A stretch of DNA of 56,010 bases from Natronococcus jeotgali DSM 18795 (GCF_000337695.1 NZ_AOIA01000020.1:29853-85862), one strand, 5' to 3'; counted from the stretch's first letter, positions 1-9,147 are shown. A program made the numbers and translations. The notes: generated from the sequence alone by a model not told the origin.

Positions 1-17
1 ATGTGTATAAGAGACAG
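1..17 (+). other. Residual Tn5/Nextera mosaic-end adapter
   Basis: Bases 1-17 (ATGTGTATAAGAGACAG) match the last 17 bases of the 19-base Tn5 mosaic end used in transposase library preparation. Read in the frame of the following gene they give the well-known artefact peptide MCIRDR. They are not genomic; real sequence begins at about base 18. The ATG at base 1 is therefore not a start codon. Confidence 0.95.
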
Positions 18-471
18 GCTCTACACCGACCGCCCGAAGGGCGAGGACGGCCACCACCGGTTCGATACCGACGCGATGCAGTCGGAGGATCCGACGTACG
101 TCCTCTTCAACGGTGAAGTCGGCGCGTTCACCGAAGACGGCGACTACGGACGGCTTCCCGCCGAGACCGGCGAAACCCTGCGCGTATACTGGTGCAACGC
201 CGGACCCAACCTCATGAGCGGCCCGCACCCGATCGGAAACGTCTGGTCGCGCTGGTACGACTACGGAGATCTCGACTCCGAGCCTGCCAGCCACGTCGAG
301 GGCGCTGCGCTCCCCGCCGGCACGACGGGCGTCGGCGAGATGGAAACCCCCGTGCCCCAACCGATTCACCTCGTCGACCACGCCCTCTCCCGCGTCGTCC
401 GCAAGGGGCTGATGGCAGAGATCGAGGTCGAGGGAACGGAAGATCCCGACGTCTACGATCCCGACCCGTAA
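18..471 (+). CDS. nirK: Copper-containing nitrite reductase NirK, C-terminal part (cut by contig edge)
   Basis: NirK reduces nitrite to nitric oxide in denitrification; in haloarchaea it normally acts outside the membrane. Only about the last 150 residues remain. They form the second cupredoxin domain: FNGEVGAFT, the NAGPNLMSGPHPIGNVW segment that carries the type 2 copper histidine in the family, and LVDHALSRVVRKG, matching the family LVDH...KG ending. The tail is acidic. The N-terminal cupredoxin domain with the type 1 copper site is missing because the contig starts here, not because the gene is broken. No partner gene (norB, halocyanin) is visible. Identification is from family motifs and is fairly firm. 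Confidence 0.85.
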
Positions 472-479
472 GCCCGGTC

Positions 480-1112
480 CTACCGACCGAACCGCCTCGA
501 GCGGTTGCAGTACTCTCGGACCGCCCGCAGGAAGTCCCGCTTGCGAAAGTCCCGCCAGTTGACGTCGGTGAAGTACAGCTCCGAGTAGACCGACTGCCAG
601 ATCATGAAATCCGAGAGCCGCTCGGCGCCCGTCTTGATCACCAGGTCGGGCTCGGAGGGGAAGACGAGGTGGTTCTCGACGCGCTCGTCGTCGATCTCGC
701 CGGGCTCGAGTTCGCCCGCATCGACGCTCTCGGCCAGGGTGCGGACCGCGGCCGTGAACTCGTGTTTCCCGCCCAGCCCGATCCCGATCTGGATCGGGGC
801 GTCGGCCCGGCTCGGATCGTCGGGCGTGCGGACGGCGACCTCCCGGGGAGCGTCGACGGTCTCGAGCTCGCGGCGCAGGGCCGGGATCGCGTCGGCGTCG
901 AGGACGCTGACGTAGACGGTCACGCGCTCGGCGTACTCGAAGGCCCACTCGAAGAAGTCCGCCAGCGTCTCGTAGGCGCCGCGCTCGAGCAGGTCTCGCT
1001 CGGTGATCACGAGCGCGACGTGGTCGGGGCTGTCGGCGTCGTGACGGCCGATGCGAACGGAGAGGTAGCGCTCGTACAGACCCACGCCCTCCCGTTTTCG
1101 GGCCGGTGGCAT
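480..1112 (-). CDS. Cis-prenyltransferase (UppS-like) homologue lacking the catalytic DGN motif
   Basis: A 210-residue member of the undecaprenyl diphosphate synthase (cis-prenyltransferase) family. The C-terminal half is well preserved: DLVIKTGAERLSDF followed by IWQSVYSELYFTDVNWRDF, and a final NRSRRFGR that keeps the RxG motif (R207-G209). The N-terminal catalytic region is not: where active enzymes have MDGNxRWA this protein has a segment around residues 30-45 reading HVALVITERDLLE, with no DGN and no obvious catalytic aspartate. This resembles the non-catalytic partner subunits of eukaryotic cis-prenyltransferases (NgBR/Nus1). It may act with a true UppS elsewhere, or have changed function. 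It is divergent from the DUF92 gene, 121 bases away, and convergent with nirK, leaving 8 bases between them. The family call is firm; loss of activity is inference. Confidence 0.8.
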   Translation of the reverse strand: MPPARKREGVGLYERYLSVRIGRHDADSPDHVALVITERDLLERGAYETLADFFEWAFEYAERVTVYVSVLDADAIPALRRELETVDAPREVAVRTPDDPSRADAPIQIGIGLGGKHEFTAAVRTLAESVDAGELEPGEIDDERVENHLVFPSEPDLVIKTGAERLSDFMIWQSVYSELYFTDVNWRDFRKRDFLRAVREYCNRSRRFGR

Positions 1113-1233
1113 ACCGGTTACGGGTTCGTTCGAGACCGCGCGGACGCTCGAGTCAGCCCCGCTACGGGCGGGAAATCGGCGCCGGAGCGGTTCACGAAGG
1201 TTGAAGTGATCCCCACAGAAAGGACCGATTACC

Positions 1234-2559
1234 GTGTCTGAACCCGTTCGGCGAGCCGGCGTCTTCGCGTTGCTGTGTACGCTCTCGCTTGCCGTCCCGC
1301 TTTTCGGCCCGGAGGTCGCGGCGGCGCTCGGCGCGGTCGTTCTGCTCGGCGCGGTCGTCGTCAGGGACGGGCCGATCTTCGACCTGTTCGCCTACCCCGA
1401 CGACTACGAGGACGGGCGCCTCTACGGGCTGATCGCGTTCGTGCTCGCGGGGGTCGCACTCGGGCTGCTCGCCACGCAGTCCTCGATGACCAGCGCCGTG
1501 TTCGTCGGGACCGTCCTCCTCGTCGGCTACGGGAACTTCGGCGAGCAGCTCGTCCGGACCCGAACGGCCGACGACGTCGCCCGCGCTGCGGGATTCTGTC
1601 TCGCCGCGACCGTCGCGGCCGCGGTCGGACAGGCCGCGACCGTCGGACTCGCCGGCGGCTCGGTCCCAGCCGCGCTCCCGACGATCCTGTTTCTCGCCGC
1701 CAGCGGCGCCCTGCTGGCCGCCCTGCTGCGGGATATCCTGCTGCTCTACGACGATCCGGTGGTCATGTTGTCGGTCGGCCTGTTGCTCTGGCTGCTCGCC
1801 GAACTCGACCCCGCGCTGGGCGCGGTCGACATCGTGATCGCGCTGGCGATCACCGCTGCCCTGGGGTACGCCTCCTACGCGCTCGAGACGGCCTCGATCG
1901 CCGGGATGCTCACGGGCGTCTTGCTCGGCCTGTTGACGGTCGTGCTCGGCGGGTACGGCTGGTTCGTCGTCCTCATCTCGTTTTTCGCCATCGGCGGGCT
2001 CTCGACGAAGTTCCGCTACGGCCGCAAGGAGGACCTCGGCGTCGCCGAGGAGAACAACGGCGCCCGCGGCACCGGCAACGTCCTCGGCAACGCGGCCGTC
2101 GGGCTCGTCGCCGTGCTCGGCTACGCCGCCAGCGAGGCCGGGTTCCTGCCCGCCGCCTCGGAGCTGTTCCTGTTCGCGTTCGCCGGCTCGGTCGCGACCG
2201 CCATGAGCGATACGCTCTCGAGCGAGATCGGGAGCATCTTCGAGACCCCGCGGCTGATCACCACGCTCGAGCCGGTCGAACCGGGGACCGACGGCGGCGT
2301 CACCTGGCAGGGGGAGATCGCCGGCGTCGTCGGCGCGGCGATCGTCGCGGCGATCGCCTACGCACTGTTTCCCGAGATCGGTGCCGTCGGCGCGGCGATC
2401 GTCGTCGCCGCCGGCGTCGTCGGCATGACCGTCGACAGCCTCCTGGGGGCGACCCTCGAGGGGACGCTGCTCGGCAACCAGGGAGTCAACTTCCTGGCGA
2501 CGCTGTCGGGGGCGCTGGTGTCGGCGCTGCTCGTCCTCTCGCTCGCGGCGCTCGGGTAG
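1234..2559 (+). CDS. DUF92 family polytopic membrane protein
   Basis: A 441-residue, very hydrophobic protein with about ten predicted membrane segments and a GTG start at 1234. The C-terminal half (from about residue 200) carries the DUF92 signature: a glycine-rich stretch near GISFFAIGGLSTKFRYG, then GTGNVLGNAAVG, a segment reading TAMSDTLSSEIG, and a final DSLLGATLEGTL. The family includes plant VTE6 (phytyl-phosphate kinase), human TMEM19 and prokaryotic homologues. A role in phosphorylating or moving polyprenyl phosphates is therefore possible. Divergence from a cis-prenyltransferase homologue fits an isoprenoid-lipid role, but this is inference. The N-terminal half is a haloarchaeal addition of unknown function. 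Confidence 0.75.
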   Translation: MSEPVRRAGVFALLCTLSLAVPLFGPEVAAALGAVVLLGAVVVRDGPIFDLFAYPDDYEDGRLYGLIAFVLAGVALGLLATQSSMTSAVFVGTVLLVGYGNFGEQLVRTRTADDVARAAGFCLAATVAAAVGQAATVGLAGGSVPAALPTILFLAASGALLAALLRDILLLYDDPVVMLSVGLLLWLLAELDPALGAVDIVIALAITAALGYASYALETASIAGMLTGVLLGLLTVVLGGYGWFVVLISFFAIGGLSTKFRYGRKEDLGVAEENNGARGTGNVLGNAAVGLVAVLGYAASEAGFLPAASELFLFAFAGSVATAMSDTLSSEIGSIFETPRLITTLEPVEPGTDGGVTWQGEIAGVVGAAIVAAIAYALFPEIGAVGAAIVVAAGVVGMTVDSLLGATLEGTLLGNQGVNFLATLSGALVSALLVLSLAALG

Positions 2560-2669
2560 TCCGTCGCTCGAGAGCGGTCGGCGGTGAAGAAGCTGTCGCC
2601 GTTCGAGAGCGGTCGTCACCCCCTCGAGCGGCGACGCCGCGGTGAACCGCACGCGGCGTCGAGGGCGAC

Positions 2670-4016
2670 TCACTCCGAGGGCGGTTCGTCGGCGATCTCG
2701 TCGACCGCGTGGACCCGAACGCCCGTCGGACGCTTCGTGAACTGGCCGAGCGAGCGAGCGACGATCCGCTCGACGCCCCGATCGGCCGCGAGATCGAGCA
2801 GCCGCTGGTCGAGGATCCCGTCGAGTACGATCGTCGTCGGCGCCGCCTCGGCGTCCTCGAGCGCGTCGTAGACGTCCGCGGCCGGCGCCTCCTCGAGGAT
2901 CTCCCCGTCGGCGTCGAGAAAGCGGGCGCGGTCCGTGTCGCCGGCGACGACGAGCGTCGCGTGGCCGTAGACGGTCTCGGGCTCGGATTCGTCCTCGCTC
3001 GCGGACTCGCCGGCCGACGACGCCGGGCGGGACGGTCCCGCCTCCGCGTCGGGGCTCGAGTCCGCGTCGTCCGGGCCCGGCTCGTGACGTCGGTTCGAAC
3101 CGGTCGGCGGCGCCTCGGGCGATCCCTCGTCGATCGTCGTCGGGGACGACGCCGGGGGCGCCGGCGTCGCGCTCCCGTCGGTCGCGGCGACCGCCTCGCG
3201 GGGTTCGTTGAGCCCCGAGACGCTGTCGTAGGGGACCTTGTTCCGCAGCGCGGCGAACAGCTGGTGGTGGTCGAGCTCCTCGACGGACTCGCCCGACGGG
3301 GCGAAAGCCACGTAGTCGATGTCGCCGACCTGGGAGAGCTCCTCGAAGATCAGGTCGCCGCCCCGGTCGCCGTCGAGGAAGACGGTGACCGTGCGGTGGC
3401 GAGTCAGCTCGGCGACCGCGTCGGGGACGTTGGTCCCCTCGACGGCGATGGCGTTTTTGACGCCGTACTTCAGCAGCGTCAGCACGTCCGAGCGGCCCTC
3501 GACGACGATGATCGCGTCGCTGTCGGTGACCCGCGGCCCCGCTGGCAGGCCCTCGTACTCGGTGATGTCCTCGACGCGGACGTGCTGGCGAACCTCCGCC
3601 AGGATCTCCTCGGAGGTCATCACCGAGTCGTCGAACCCCGTCCGGAGCAGCTCCTTCGCCCGGTTGACGACCTCCTTGCGCTTGGCCGCGCGGACGTCCT
3701 CGATCTCGGCGACCTCGAGAGTTGCCCGGCAGGGACCGATCCGGGTGATCGTCTCCAGCGAGGCCGCGAGCGTCGCCGTCTCGACCTTGTCGAGGCTGGT
3801 CGCGATGGTGAGCCGACCGTGGGACTGACCGTTCGTGCTGGTGATTTCGACGTCGATACGCCCGACCTTCTGGGACTGACGGAGATCGCGGAGGTCGAGC
3901 TCGTCGCCCAACAGCCCCTCCGTCTGGCCGAAGATCGCACCGACGACGTCGCTTCGCTCGACCACCCCGTCGGCCGTCACGTTCGCGTGGATGTGGTATT
4001 TCGAGGTGTCTTCCAT
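2670..4016 (-). CDS. dnaG: Archaeal DnaG primase-like protein
   Basis: 448-residue archaeal DnaG. Residues 1-160 are the archaea-specific N-terminal region, beginning MEDTSKYHIHANVTADGVVE. A TOPRIM domain follows from about residue 168, with the catalytic-type glutamate in VVEGRSDVLTL (E173) and the acidic DGD of FLDGDRGGD (215-217). After this comes a long, low-complexity linker rich in Ser, Pro, Asp and Glu (about residues 265-345), then a C-terminal domain found in archaeal homologues. Archaeal DnaG associates with the exosome and can bind or synthesise RNA; replication priming is mainly done by PriS/PriL. A TATA-like CTTATC lies about 30 bases upstream on the minus strand, consistent with a leaderless mRNA. 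Confidence 0.95.
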   Translation of the reverse strand: MEDTSKYHIHANVTADGVVERSDVVGAIFGQTEGLLGDELDLRDLRQSQKVGRIDVEITSTNGQSHGRLTIATSLDKVETATLAASLETITRIGPCRATLEVAEIEDVRAAKRKEVVNRAKELLRTGFDDSVMTSEEILAEVRQHVRVEDITEYEGLPAGPRVTDSDAIIVVEGRSDVLTLLKYGVKNAIAVEGTNVPDAVAELTRHRTVTVFLDGDRGGDLIFEELSQVGDIDYVAFAPSGESVEELDHHQLFAALRNKVPYDSVSGLNEPREAVAATDGSATPAPPASSPTTIDEGSPEAPPTGSNRRHEPGPDDADSSPDAEAGPSRPASSAGESASEDESEPETVYGHATLVVAGDTDRARFLDADGEILEEAPAADVYDALEDAEAAPTTIVLDGILDQRLLDLAADRGVERIVARSLGQFTKRPTGVRVHAVDEIADEPPSE

Positions 4017-4159
4017 ACGGATCTGCCCCCGCGAGGCGGGGACTGATAAGACCGCGCGTCCGGGTGTTGCCTAGAGCGAGGGCGGTGAGACGCAAATAGC
4101 TGTTGACCTGTCGGCACTCGACCGGGAGGAGGGGGCCCTCACGCCCGGCGAGCCCGGGG

Positions 4160-4822
4160 TCAGTACGCCGGCCGCGCCCAGTACCAGTACCCCGCCACCG
4201 CGAGCAGGACCGCCAGTCCGCCGAAAAAGAACAGCGAGCCGGGCGACACGCCCGAGAACACGGCCTCGGCCGTTCCGGCGCCCCCCTCGAGGAGCCAGTC
4301 GATTCCGTCATCCGCCGGTTCGCCCGATCCCTCCGTTCGGTCGGCACCCTCGCTCGCGTCCGTCCCGTCGCGTCCAACCCCGCGAAACCAGCGGGTGACG
4401 CCGTACTGGACGAGCAGGCTCCCGCCCGCGAGGGCGGCGATCCCGCCGAGGAGCCGCGAGAGGACCGTCCGCAGTCGGACGGCCGCGGTCTCGTCGCTGG
4501 TGACGACCAGCGGCCCGTCGGTCGTCGCGTAGACGCTCATCTCGTTGCCCCGCGAGGAGTACCAGGTGTCGACGATCTCGATCAGCCCCGCCTCCTCGAG
4601 GTTCTCGAGGTGGTAGCGGACGTTCTGGATCGAGGAGTCGATCGCCTCCGCGACGTCGCTCGGCGTTCCGGGCTCGTCGTCGAGGCGCGCGTAGATCCGG
4701 CGGGCCGTCGTCGAGGAGAGGGCGCCGAACACCGCGTCGGCGTCCTCGCCCTCGAGGTCGACGACGCGCGGTCGCCCCTCCCCGGCCCCCGGTTCCGAGC
4801 GGAAGGGGAACAGACGAGCCAT
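4160..4822 (-). CDS. ArsR-like winged-helix regulator with C-terminal membrane segments
   Basis: A 220-residue protein, start chosen at MARLFPF (4822) because the upstream extension to 4942 is not protein-like. Residues about 25-110 form an ArsR/HTH_20-type winged helix: FGALSSTTARRIYARLDDE, then SDVAEAIDSSIQNVRYHLE as the recognition region, then a wing ending in EMSVYATTDGPL. Two hydrophobic segments follow: one near residues 130-150 (LLGGIAALAGGSLLVQYGV) and one at the very end. Between them is an acidic linker. This is a common haloarchaeal layout for a membrane-anchored repressor; the signal is unknown. Confidence 0.75.
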   Translation of the reverse strand: MARLFPFRSEPGAGEGRPRVVDLEGEDADAVFGALSSTTARRIYARLDDEPGTPSDVAEAIDSSIQNVRYHLENLEEAGLIEIVDTWYSSRGNEMSVYATTDGPLVVTSDETAAVRLRTVLSRLLGGIAALAGGSLLVQYGVTRWFRGVGRDGTDASEGADRTEGSGEPADDGIDWLLEGGAGTAEAVFSGVSPGSLFFFGGLAVLLAVAGYWYWARPAY

Positions 4823-4993
4823 GATCACTACCCATTCGATTCCCGATACACATACCCTTTTCCTCCCCGAGAGAACGGTTTCAGCGAACGAGAGTCGCGC
4901 GGTCGAACGGGAGCCGGCAAACCGATGGAAAAATCTATTCAATACGCGTGATCGAACAGTAATAGTTATCCACGTGGGACCGAACGACGTGGT

Positions 4994-5263
4994 ATGGCAC
5001 GGCTAGTGCTTTGGGGGTGGATCGTCGTCGCGATCGGGCTGTGCGCGCTCACGGTCCCGTGGTTCCTCTGGGGCGACGCGACGGTCGTCGCAGGGATCCC
5101 GCTGTGGCTCTGGTGGCACGTCGGCTGGATGGGACTCGCCGCGCTCGTCTTCCGGCTGTTCGCCCGGCGGGCCTGGGGACTCGGCATCGAATCGGGCGAG
5201 GGCTCGAGCGACGGCTCGACGCCCCCGAACGCGGGCGTCGACCCCGGAGGTGAGCGGCGGTGA
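4994..5263 (+). CDS. DUF3311 small membrane protein, symporter partner
   Basis: An 89-residue protein with two membrane segments (residues 5-27 and 36-58) and a polar tail. Its size, the WFLWGD and PLWLWWHVGW segments, and its position just before a sodium:solute symporter fit DUF3311. Members of this family are regularly encoded beside SSS transporters and are thought to be an accessory subunit. The stop codon overlaps the GTG start of the symporter in the sequence GTGA, so the two are probably translationally coupled. Confidence 0.75.
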   Translation: MARLVLWGWIVVAIGLCALTVPWFLWGDATVVAGIPLWLWWHVGWMGLAALVFRLFARRAWGLGIESGEGSSDGSTPPNAGVDPGGERR

Positions 5264-6729
5264 GCGTTGCGCTCCAGCTCGGGATCATCGTCGGCTACCT
5301 CCTGCTGGCGCTCGCCGTGGGGCTGGTCGCCTACCGAACGACCGACCGCACCGCCGAGGACTTCTACCTCGCGAGTCGTTCGGTCGGGACCGTCGTGTTG
5401 CTGTTTACGACGTTCGCGACGCTGCTGTCGGCGTTTACGTTCTTCGCGGGGCCGAACATCGCCTACCGGGAGGGCCCGGAGTGGGTGCTCGTGATGGGGC
5501 TGATGGACGGAATCGTCTTCGCGATCCTCTGGTACGTCGTGGGGTACAAGCAGTGGCTGCTGGGTCGGCGCTACGAGTACGTCACTCTCGGCGAGATGCT
5601 CGGCGATCGGTTCGGTTCGCGACGGCTGCGGGGTCTCGTCGCGGGGATCAGCCTGCTCTGGCTCTTCCCGTACGTGATGCTCCAGCAGGTCGGCGCCGGC
5701 ACGGCGCTACAGGCCCTGACCGACGGGGCCGTCCCCTACGCCGTCGGAGCGGGGCTGATCACCGCGTTCATGATCCTCTACGTCGTCGTCGCCGGCTTCC
5801 GCGGGATCGCCTGGACCGACACCCTCCAGGGGGCGTTCATGCTCGTCACCACCTGGATCGCGCTGGCGTGGGTGTTGGCCGCGGTCGGCGGTCCGGGCGC
5901 GGCGACCGCCGCGCTCGAGGCCGAGGCGGCCGACCACCTCGCGCTGGGCGGCGACTTCTACACCGTCCAGTGGATGCTCTCGACGGCGATCACGATCGGG
6001 TTCGGCGTCGCAATGTTCCCGCAGGTGAACCAGCGCTTTTTCGCCGCGGGTTCCGAAGCGGTCCTCAAACGGTCGTTCGCGCTCTGGCCGCTGCTTTGCG
6101 TGTTGTTGTTCGTTCCCTCGTTCCTGCTCGGCGCCTGGGCCCGCGGGCTCGACGTCGCGATCGCCGAGGGCGAGAACGTCCTGCCGGCGGTCCTGGCGGA
6201 GTACACGCCCGTCTGGTTCGCCGCGCTGGTGATCGCCGGCGCGATGGCCGCGATGATGTCCTCGTCGGACTCGATGTTGCTGTCGGGCTCGTCGTACTTC
6301 ACGCGGGACCTGTACCGACCGTTCGTCGAGGGGAGCGTTTCCGAACGGCGCGAGGACCTGCTCGCTCGCCTCGGCGTGGTCGGCTTCGCGACGGCCGCGT
6401 TCGTCGGCAGTCTCGTACAGCCCGCGACGCTGTTCGAGCTGGGCGACGCGGCCTTCAGCGGGTTCGCCCAGCTCGCCCTCCCCGTCTTGGTCGCCCTCTA
6501 CTGGCGGCGGACGACCCGCGCCGGGATCACGGCCGGGATCCTCGCGAGCCAGGCGTTTTACCTCTCGAGTCTCTTCACCGCCGTCGTCCCGAGCGCGTAC
6601 GGGGGCTGGACGGCCGGGCTCGTCGGGATGGGGCTGGGTCTCGTCGTCACCGTCGGCGTCTCCGCCGTGACCACGCCCGCGGCGGACGAACGGCGCGCGA
6701 TCTACTTCGACGGGCTCGGCGCCGACTGA
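5260..6729 (+). CDS. Sodium:solute symporter (SSS family)
   Basis: 489 residues, about 13 membrane segments, typical of the SSS (PanF/PutP-like) family. Visible family features are the early DFYLASRSVGT motif after TM1, the glycine-rich MGLMDGIVFAILWYVVGYK region, the TDTLQGAFMLV segment in the middle, and SSSDSMLLSGSSYFTRDLYR, a hallmark of sodium-binding TM8 in this family. The GTG start at 5260 overlaps the DUF3311 stop. The substrate cannot be told from sequence; carboxylates, amino acids and pantothenate are all known for relatives. Confidence 0.9.
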   Translation: MSVALQLGIIVGYLLLALAVGLVAYRTTDRTAEDFYLASRSVGTVVLLFTTFATLLSAFTFFAGPNIAYREGPEWVLVMGLMDGIVFAILWYVVGYKQWLLGRRYEYVTLGEMLGDRFGSRRLRGLVAGISLLWLFPYVMLQQVGAGTALQALTDGAVPYAVGAGLITAFMILYVVVAGFRGIAWTDTLQGAFMLVTTWIALAWVLAAVGGPGAATAALEAEAADHLALGGDFYTVQWMLSTAITIGFGVAMFPQVNQRFFAAGSEAVLKRSFALWPLLCVLLFVPSFLLGAWARGLDVAIAEGENVLPAVLAEYTPVWFAALVIAGAMAAMMSSSDSMLLSGSSYFTRDLYRPFVEGSVSERREDLLARLGVVGFATAAFVGSLVQPATLFELGDAAFSGFAQLALPVLVALYWRRTTRAGITAGILASQAFYLSSLFTAVVPSAYGGWTAGLVGMGLGLVVTVGVSAVTTPAADERRAIYFDGLGAD

Positions 6730-6782
6730 CCGGTCGGCTGCAAACAACACACCGAAACGTGATCGTCGCGTACGGTCCGGCG

Positions 6783-7388
6783 ATGACGTCTGCGCTGCCG
6801 GAATCAGTCGCCGGAACGTGGCAACGCGCCGGTACCCGCCAGGGAGAGACGAGCGTCCTGATCGCGTCGATCACCGCCGAGACGACGGTGTACGAGCCCG
6901 TCGAGTCGGCCGCCGCCCTCGCGGAGCTCGGGCCGGCCGATATTCCCCTTCGATCGCTGTTTACGGTCGAGACGTCGTTCTCCCCGTCGCTGTCGACGGT
7001 CGGCGTCTCGCCCGCGTCGGCGCTCTCGAAGGCAGCCCCGAAGGCGAAAGACCAGTTCGTCGAGACCGTCGAGGACGACGGCCTGGTCGTCGAGGACACC
7101 CGCGAAGAACACGCCTTCGAGCGACCCGATGGGTCCGAGGGGCGGTGGTTCGTGCTCGACGTCGCCTACCCCCTCTCGTCCGACCTCGAGACCGACCGGG
7201 ATCGCCTCGCGGCCGAGACGAACGTCGCCATCTGGCCGACCGACGACGCCTACGGGATGGCCGGCGGCACGCTTCCCCTCGAGGCCCCGCCCGGAGACGC
7301 CGACGCGCTCGGGGTCGACCCCGAGCGCGATCGCGAGACGATCGCCGAGCTGATCCGGACGGTCGATCCCGACGGCGCGAGCGAGTAG
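6783..7388 (+). CDS. Haloarchaeal hypothetical protein (201 aa)
   Basis: I do not recognise a named domain. The start is the ATG at 6783, about 50 bases after the symporter stop. The protein is acidic and soluble, without a signal peptide or membrane segment. It contains alternating strand-like segments (SVLIASITAETTVYEP, RWFVLDVAYPLS, TNVAIWPTDDAYGMAGGTLP) and ends in a short helical tail. The codon usage matches its neighbours. It could be a downstream partner of the symporter, but the spacing gives only weak support for that. Confidence 0.6.
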   Translation: MTSALPESVAGTWQRAGTRQGETSVLIASITAETTVYEPVESAAALAELGPADIPLRSLFTVETSFSPSLSTVGVSPASALSKAAPKAKDQFVETVEDDGLVVEDTREEHAFERPDGSEGRWFVLDVAYPLSSDLETDRDRLAAETNVAIWPTDDAYGMAGGTLPLEAPPGDADALGVDPERDRETIAELIRTVDPDGASE

Positions 7389-7478
7389 CGACGGTTCGCT
7401 CGAGTCGCTCGGACCGGTACGTATTCTTCCGGATTTACAATGTACCACACTTATGACGCTGAGCGATGCCGTGGTGCT

Positions 7479-9083
7479 ATGGAGGAGGACAGCCGGCTTG
7501 ACGAGCTCGTCGAAAGCGACGCCCTCGACGGCACGCGGTCGCTTCTGGACCGATTGCCGGACGGCGTGTACGTCCTCGACGACGAGCGCCGGGGCGTCTT
7601 CGTCAACGAGCGCACCCTCGAACTCCTCGGTGTCGATCGGGTCGACGGCGAGGTGATCGACCGACTCCGCTCGCTGTTCGGGAGCGCACACGATCGGGCC
7701 CTCGAACGTCAGGAGACGGTCGCCGCGGACGTGTACGATCCCGCGACCGACGCCTGGCTCGAGGCGCGCGTCGAGCCCTCCCGGGCCAGCGTCACGGGCT
7801 GTCTCAGGGACGTGAGCGAGCTGAAAGAACGCGAGCGGCGGTTCGAGCGCCAGTGCGAACGGATGGCTGCGCTGAACGGCGTCTACAGCGTCATGCGGGC
7901 GATCAACGACGTGATCGTTACCGACGCCACCCGGGACGAGCTCGAGCGCGTCACCTGCGAAACCCTCGCCGACGAACCGGGCTACGAGTTCGCGTTCGTG
8001 GCCGCGGTCGACTCCGGAACCGGGGACGTGTTCCACCGAACCGAGGCCGGCGTCGAGGGGTACGTCGAGCGCATCCCGCTCTCGACCGACCCGGACGACC
8101 CCGCAGGGCGGGGGCCGGCCGGGCGGGCGATCCGAACCCAGCGGTTGCAGGTGTCCAACGACGTCCTCGCCGATCCCGACTTCGAGCCCTGGCGCGAGGA
8201 CGCCCGCGAGCTCGGCTACCGGTCGGCCGCCGCGATCCCGATCGTCCACGGCGGCGGACTGTACGGCGTACTCGGCGTGACCGGCGCCGATCGGAACGCG
8301 TTCTCCGACGAGGTGGCCGAGGGGCTCGGCCAGCTCGGCGAGGTGCTCGGTCACGCGATCGCCGCCATCGAGCGCAAGCGCGCCCTGATGGGCGACCGCC
8401 TGACCGAACTCGAGTACGAGATCGCGGACGGGGTGGGGCTGTTCGACGGGCCGTCGATGGACGGCCACCGGATCGACTTCGAGCGCGTCGTCCGGGTCGA
8501 CGACGAGCGGTTCCTCGAGTACGGCGTGACGGCGGCCGAGACGTTCCCGAAGCTCGAGGCGCTGACCGACTGCGTACCCCACTGGGACAGCGTCGAACCG
8601 ATCGACGAGTCGGCCGGCGAGGTCGCCTTCGAGCTCGAGATCGCGTCGCCGCCGCTGTTCTCGGTCGTCGCCTCCCACGGCGGCTACGTCGAGTCGGCCG
8701 CTATCGACGACGGCGACTACCGCATGACCGTCCACCTGCCCGAGAGCGCCGACGTGCGGGCGGTCACCGAGGCGATCCGGGAGGTCTACCCCGAGACGGC
8801 CAACGTCGCTCGGCGGCAGGTGACCCCCTCCGACAGTTCGATCGCCCAGCTTCAGGACCACCTCTACGGCGTGTTGACCGACCGCCAGCGCACCGTCCTC
8901 GAGACGGCCTACTACGCGGGCTTTTTCGAGTGGCCCCGACACAGCTCCGGCGAGGAGATCGCCGAGACCCTGGGGATCACCCCCGCGACCTTTCACGAGC
9001 ACCTCCGGTCGGCCCAGCACAAGATCGTCGCGGCGGTATTCAACGAGCCGAACACGACGCGGGCGGAGGCCAACCGGGAATGA
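7479..9083 (+). CDS. PAS-GAF-Bat-HTH_10 sensory transcription regulator
   Basis: About 534 residues from the ATG at 7479. This start is preferred over an in-frame ATG at 7440 because a TATA-like CACTTATGA lies about 25-30 bases before it. Domain order: a PAS-like domain (LLDRLPDGVYVLDDERRGVF), a short coiled stretch, a GAF domain (about residues 120-300, with DVFHRTEAGV and YGVLGVTGADRNAFSD), a Bat-type domain, and a C-terminal HTH_10 (LTDRQRTVLETAYYAGFFEW, then EIAETLGITPATFHEHLRSA). This is the architecture of bacterioopsin-activator-like regulators. It has no histidine kinase domain, so a cytoplasmic cue probably binds the PAS or GAF domain directly. The target genes are unknown. Confidence 0.88.
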   Translation: MEEDSRLDELVESDALDGTRSLLDRLPDGVYVLDDERRGVFVNERTLELLGVDRVDGEVIDRLRSLFGSAHDRALERQETVAADVYDPATDAWLEARVEPSRASVTGCLRDVSELKERERRFERQCERMAALNGVYSVMRAINDVIVTDATRDELERVTCETLADEPGYEFAFVAAVDSGTGDVFHRTEAGVEGYVERIPLSTDPDDPAGRGPAGRAIRTQRLQVSNDVLADPDFEPWREDARELGYRSAAAIPIVHGGGLYGVLGVTGADRNAFSDEVAEGLGQLGEVLGHAIAAIERKRALMGDRLTELEYEIADGVGLFDGPSMDGHRIDFERVVRVDDERFLEYGVTAAETFPKLEALTDCVPHWDSVEPIDESAGEVAFELEIASPPLFSVVASHGGYVESAAIDDGDYRMTVHLPESADVRAVTEAIREVYPETANVARRQVTPSDSSIAQLQDHLYGVLTDRQRTVLETAYYAGFFEWPRHSSGEEIAETLGITPATFHEHLRSAQHKIVAAVFNEPNTTRAEANRE

Positions 9084-9147
9084 GCGCCCGCGGCGTTCGC
9101 ACCCGAGACCACAGGGGATTCATTAGGCGACCGACGAACTACCGGGT

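Noticed and set aside
1-17. ATG at base 1 as a real start of the nitrite reductase gene
   Set aside because: It belongs to the sequencing adapter.
1192-4377. 1061-codon open frame on the minus strand over the DUF92 and dnaG genes
   Set aside because: It is extremely rich in Arg, Gly and Pro with no domain, as expected of out-of-frame reading in high-GC DNA. The real genes have clear motifs.
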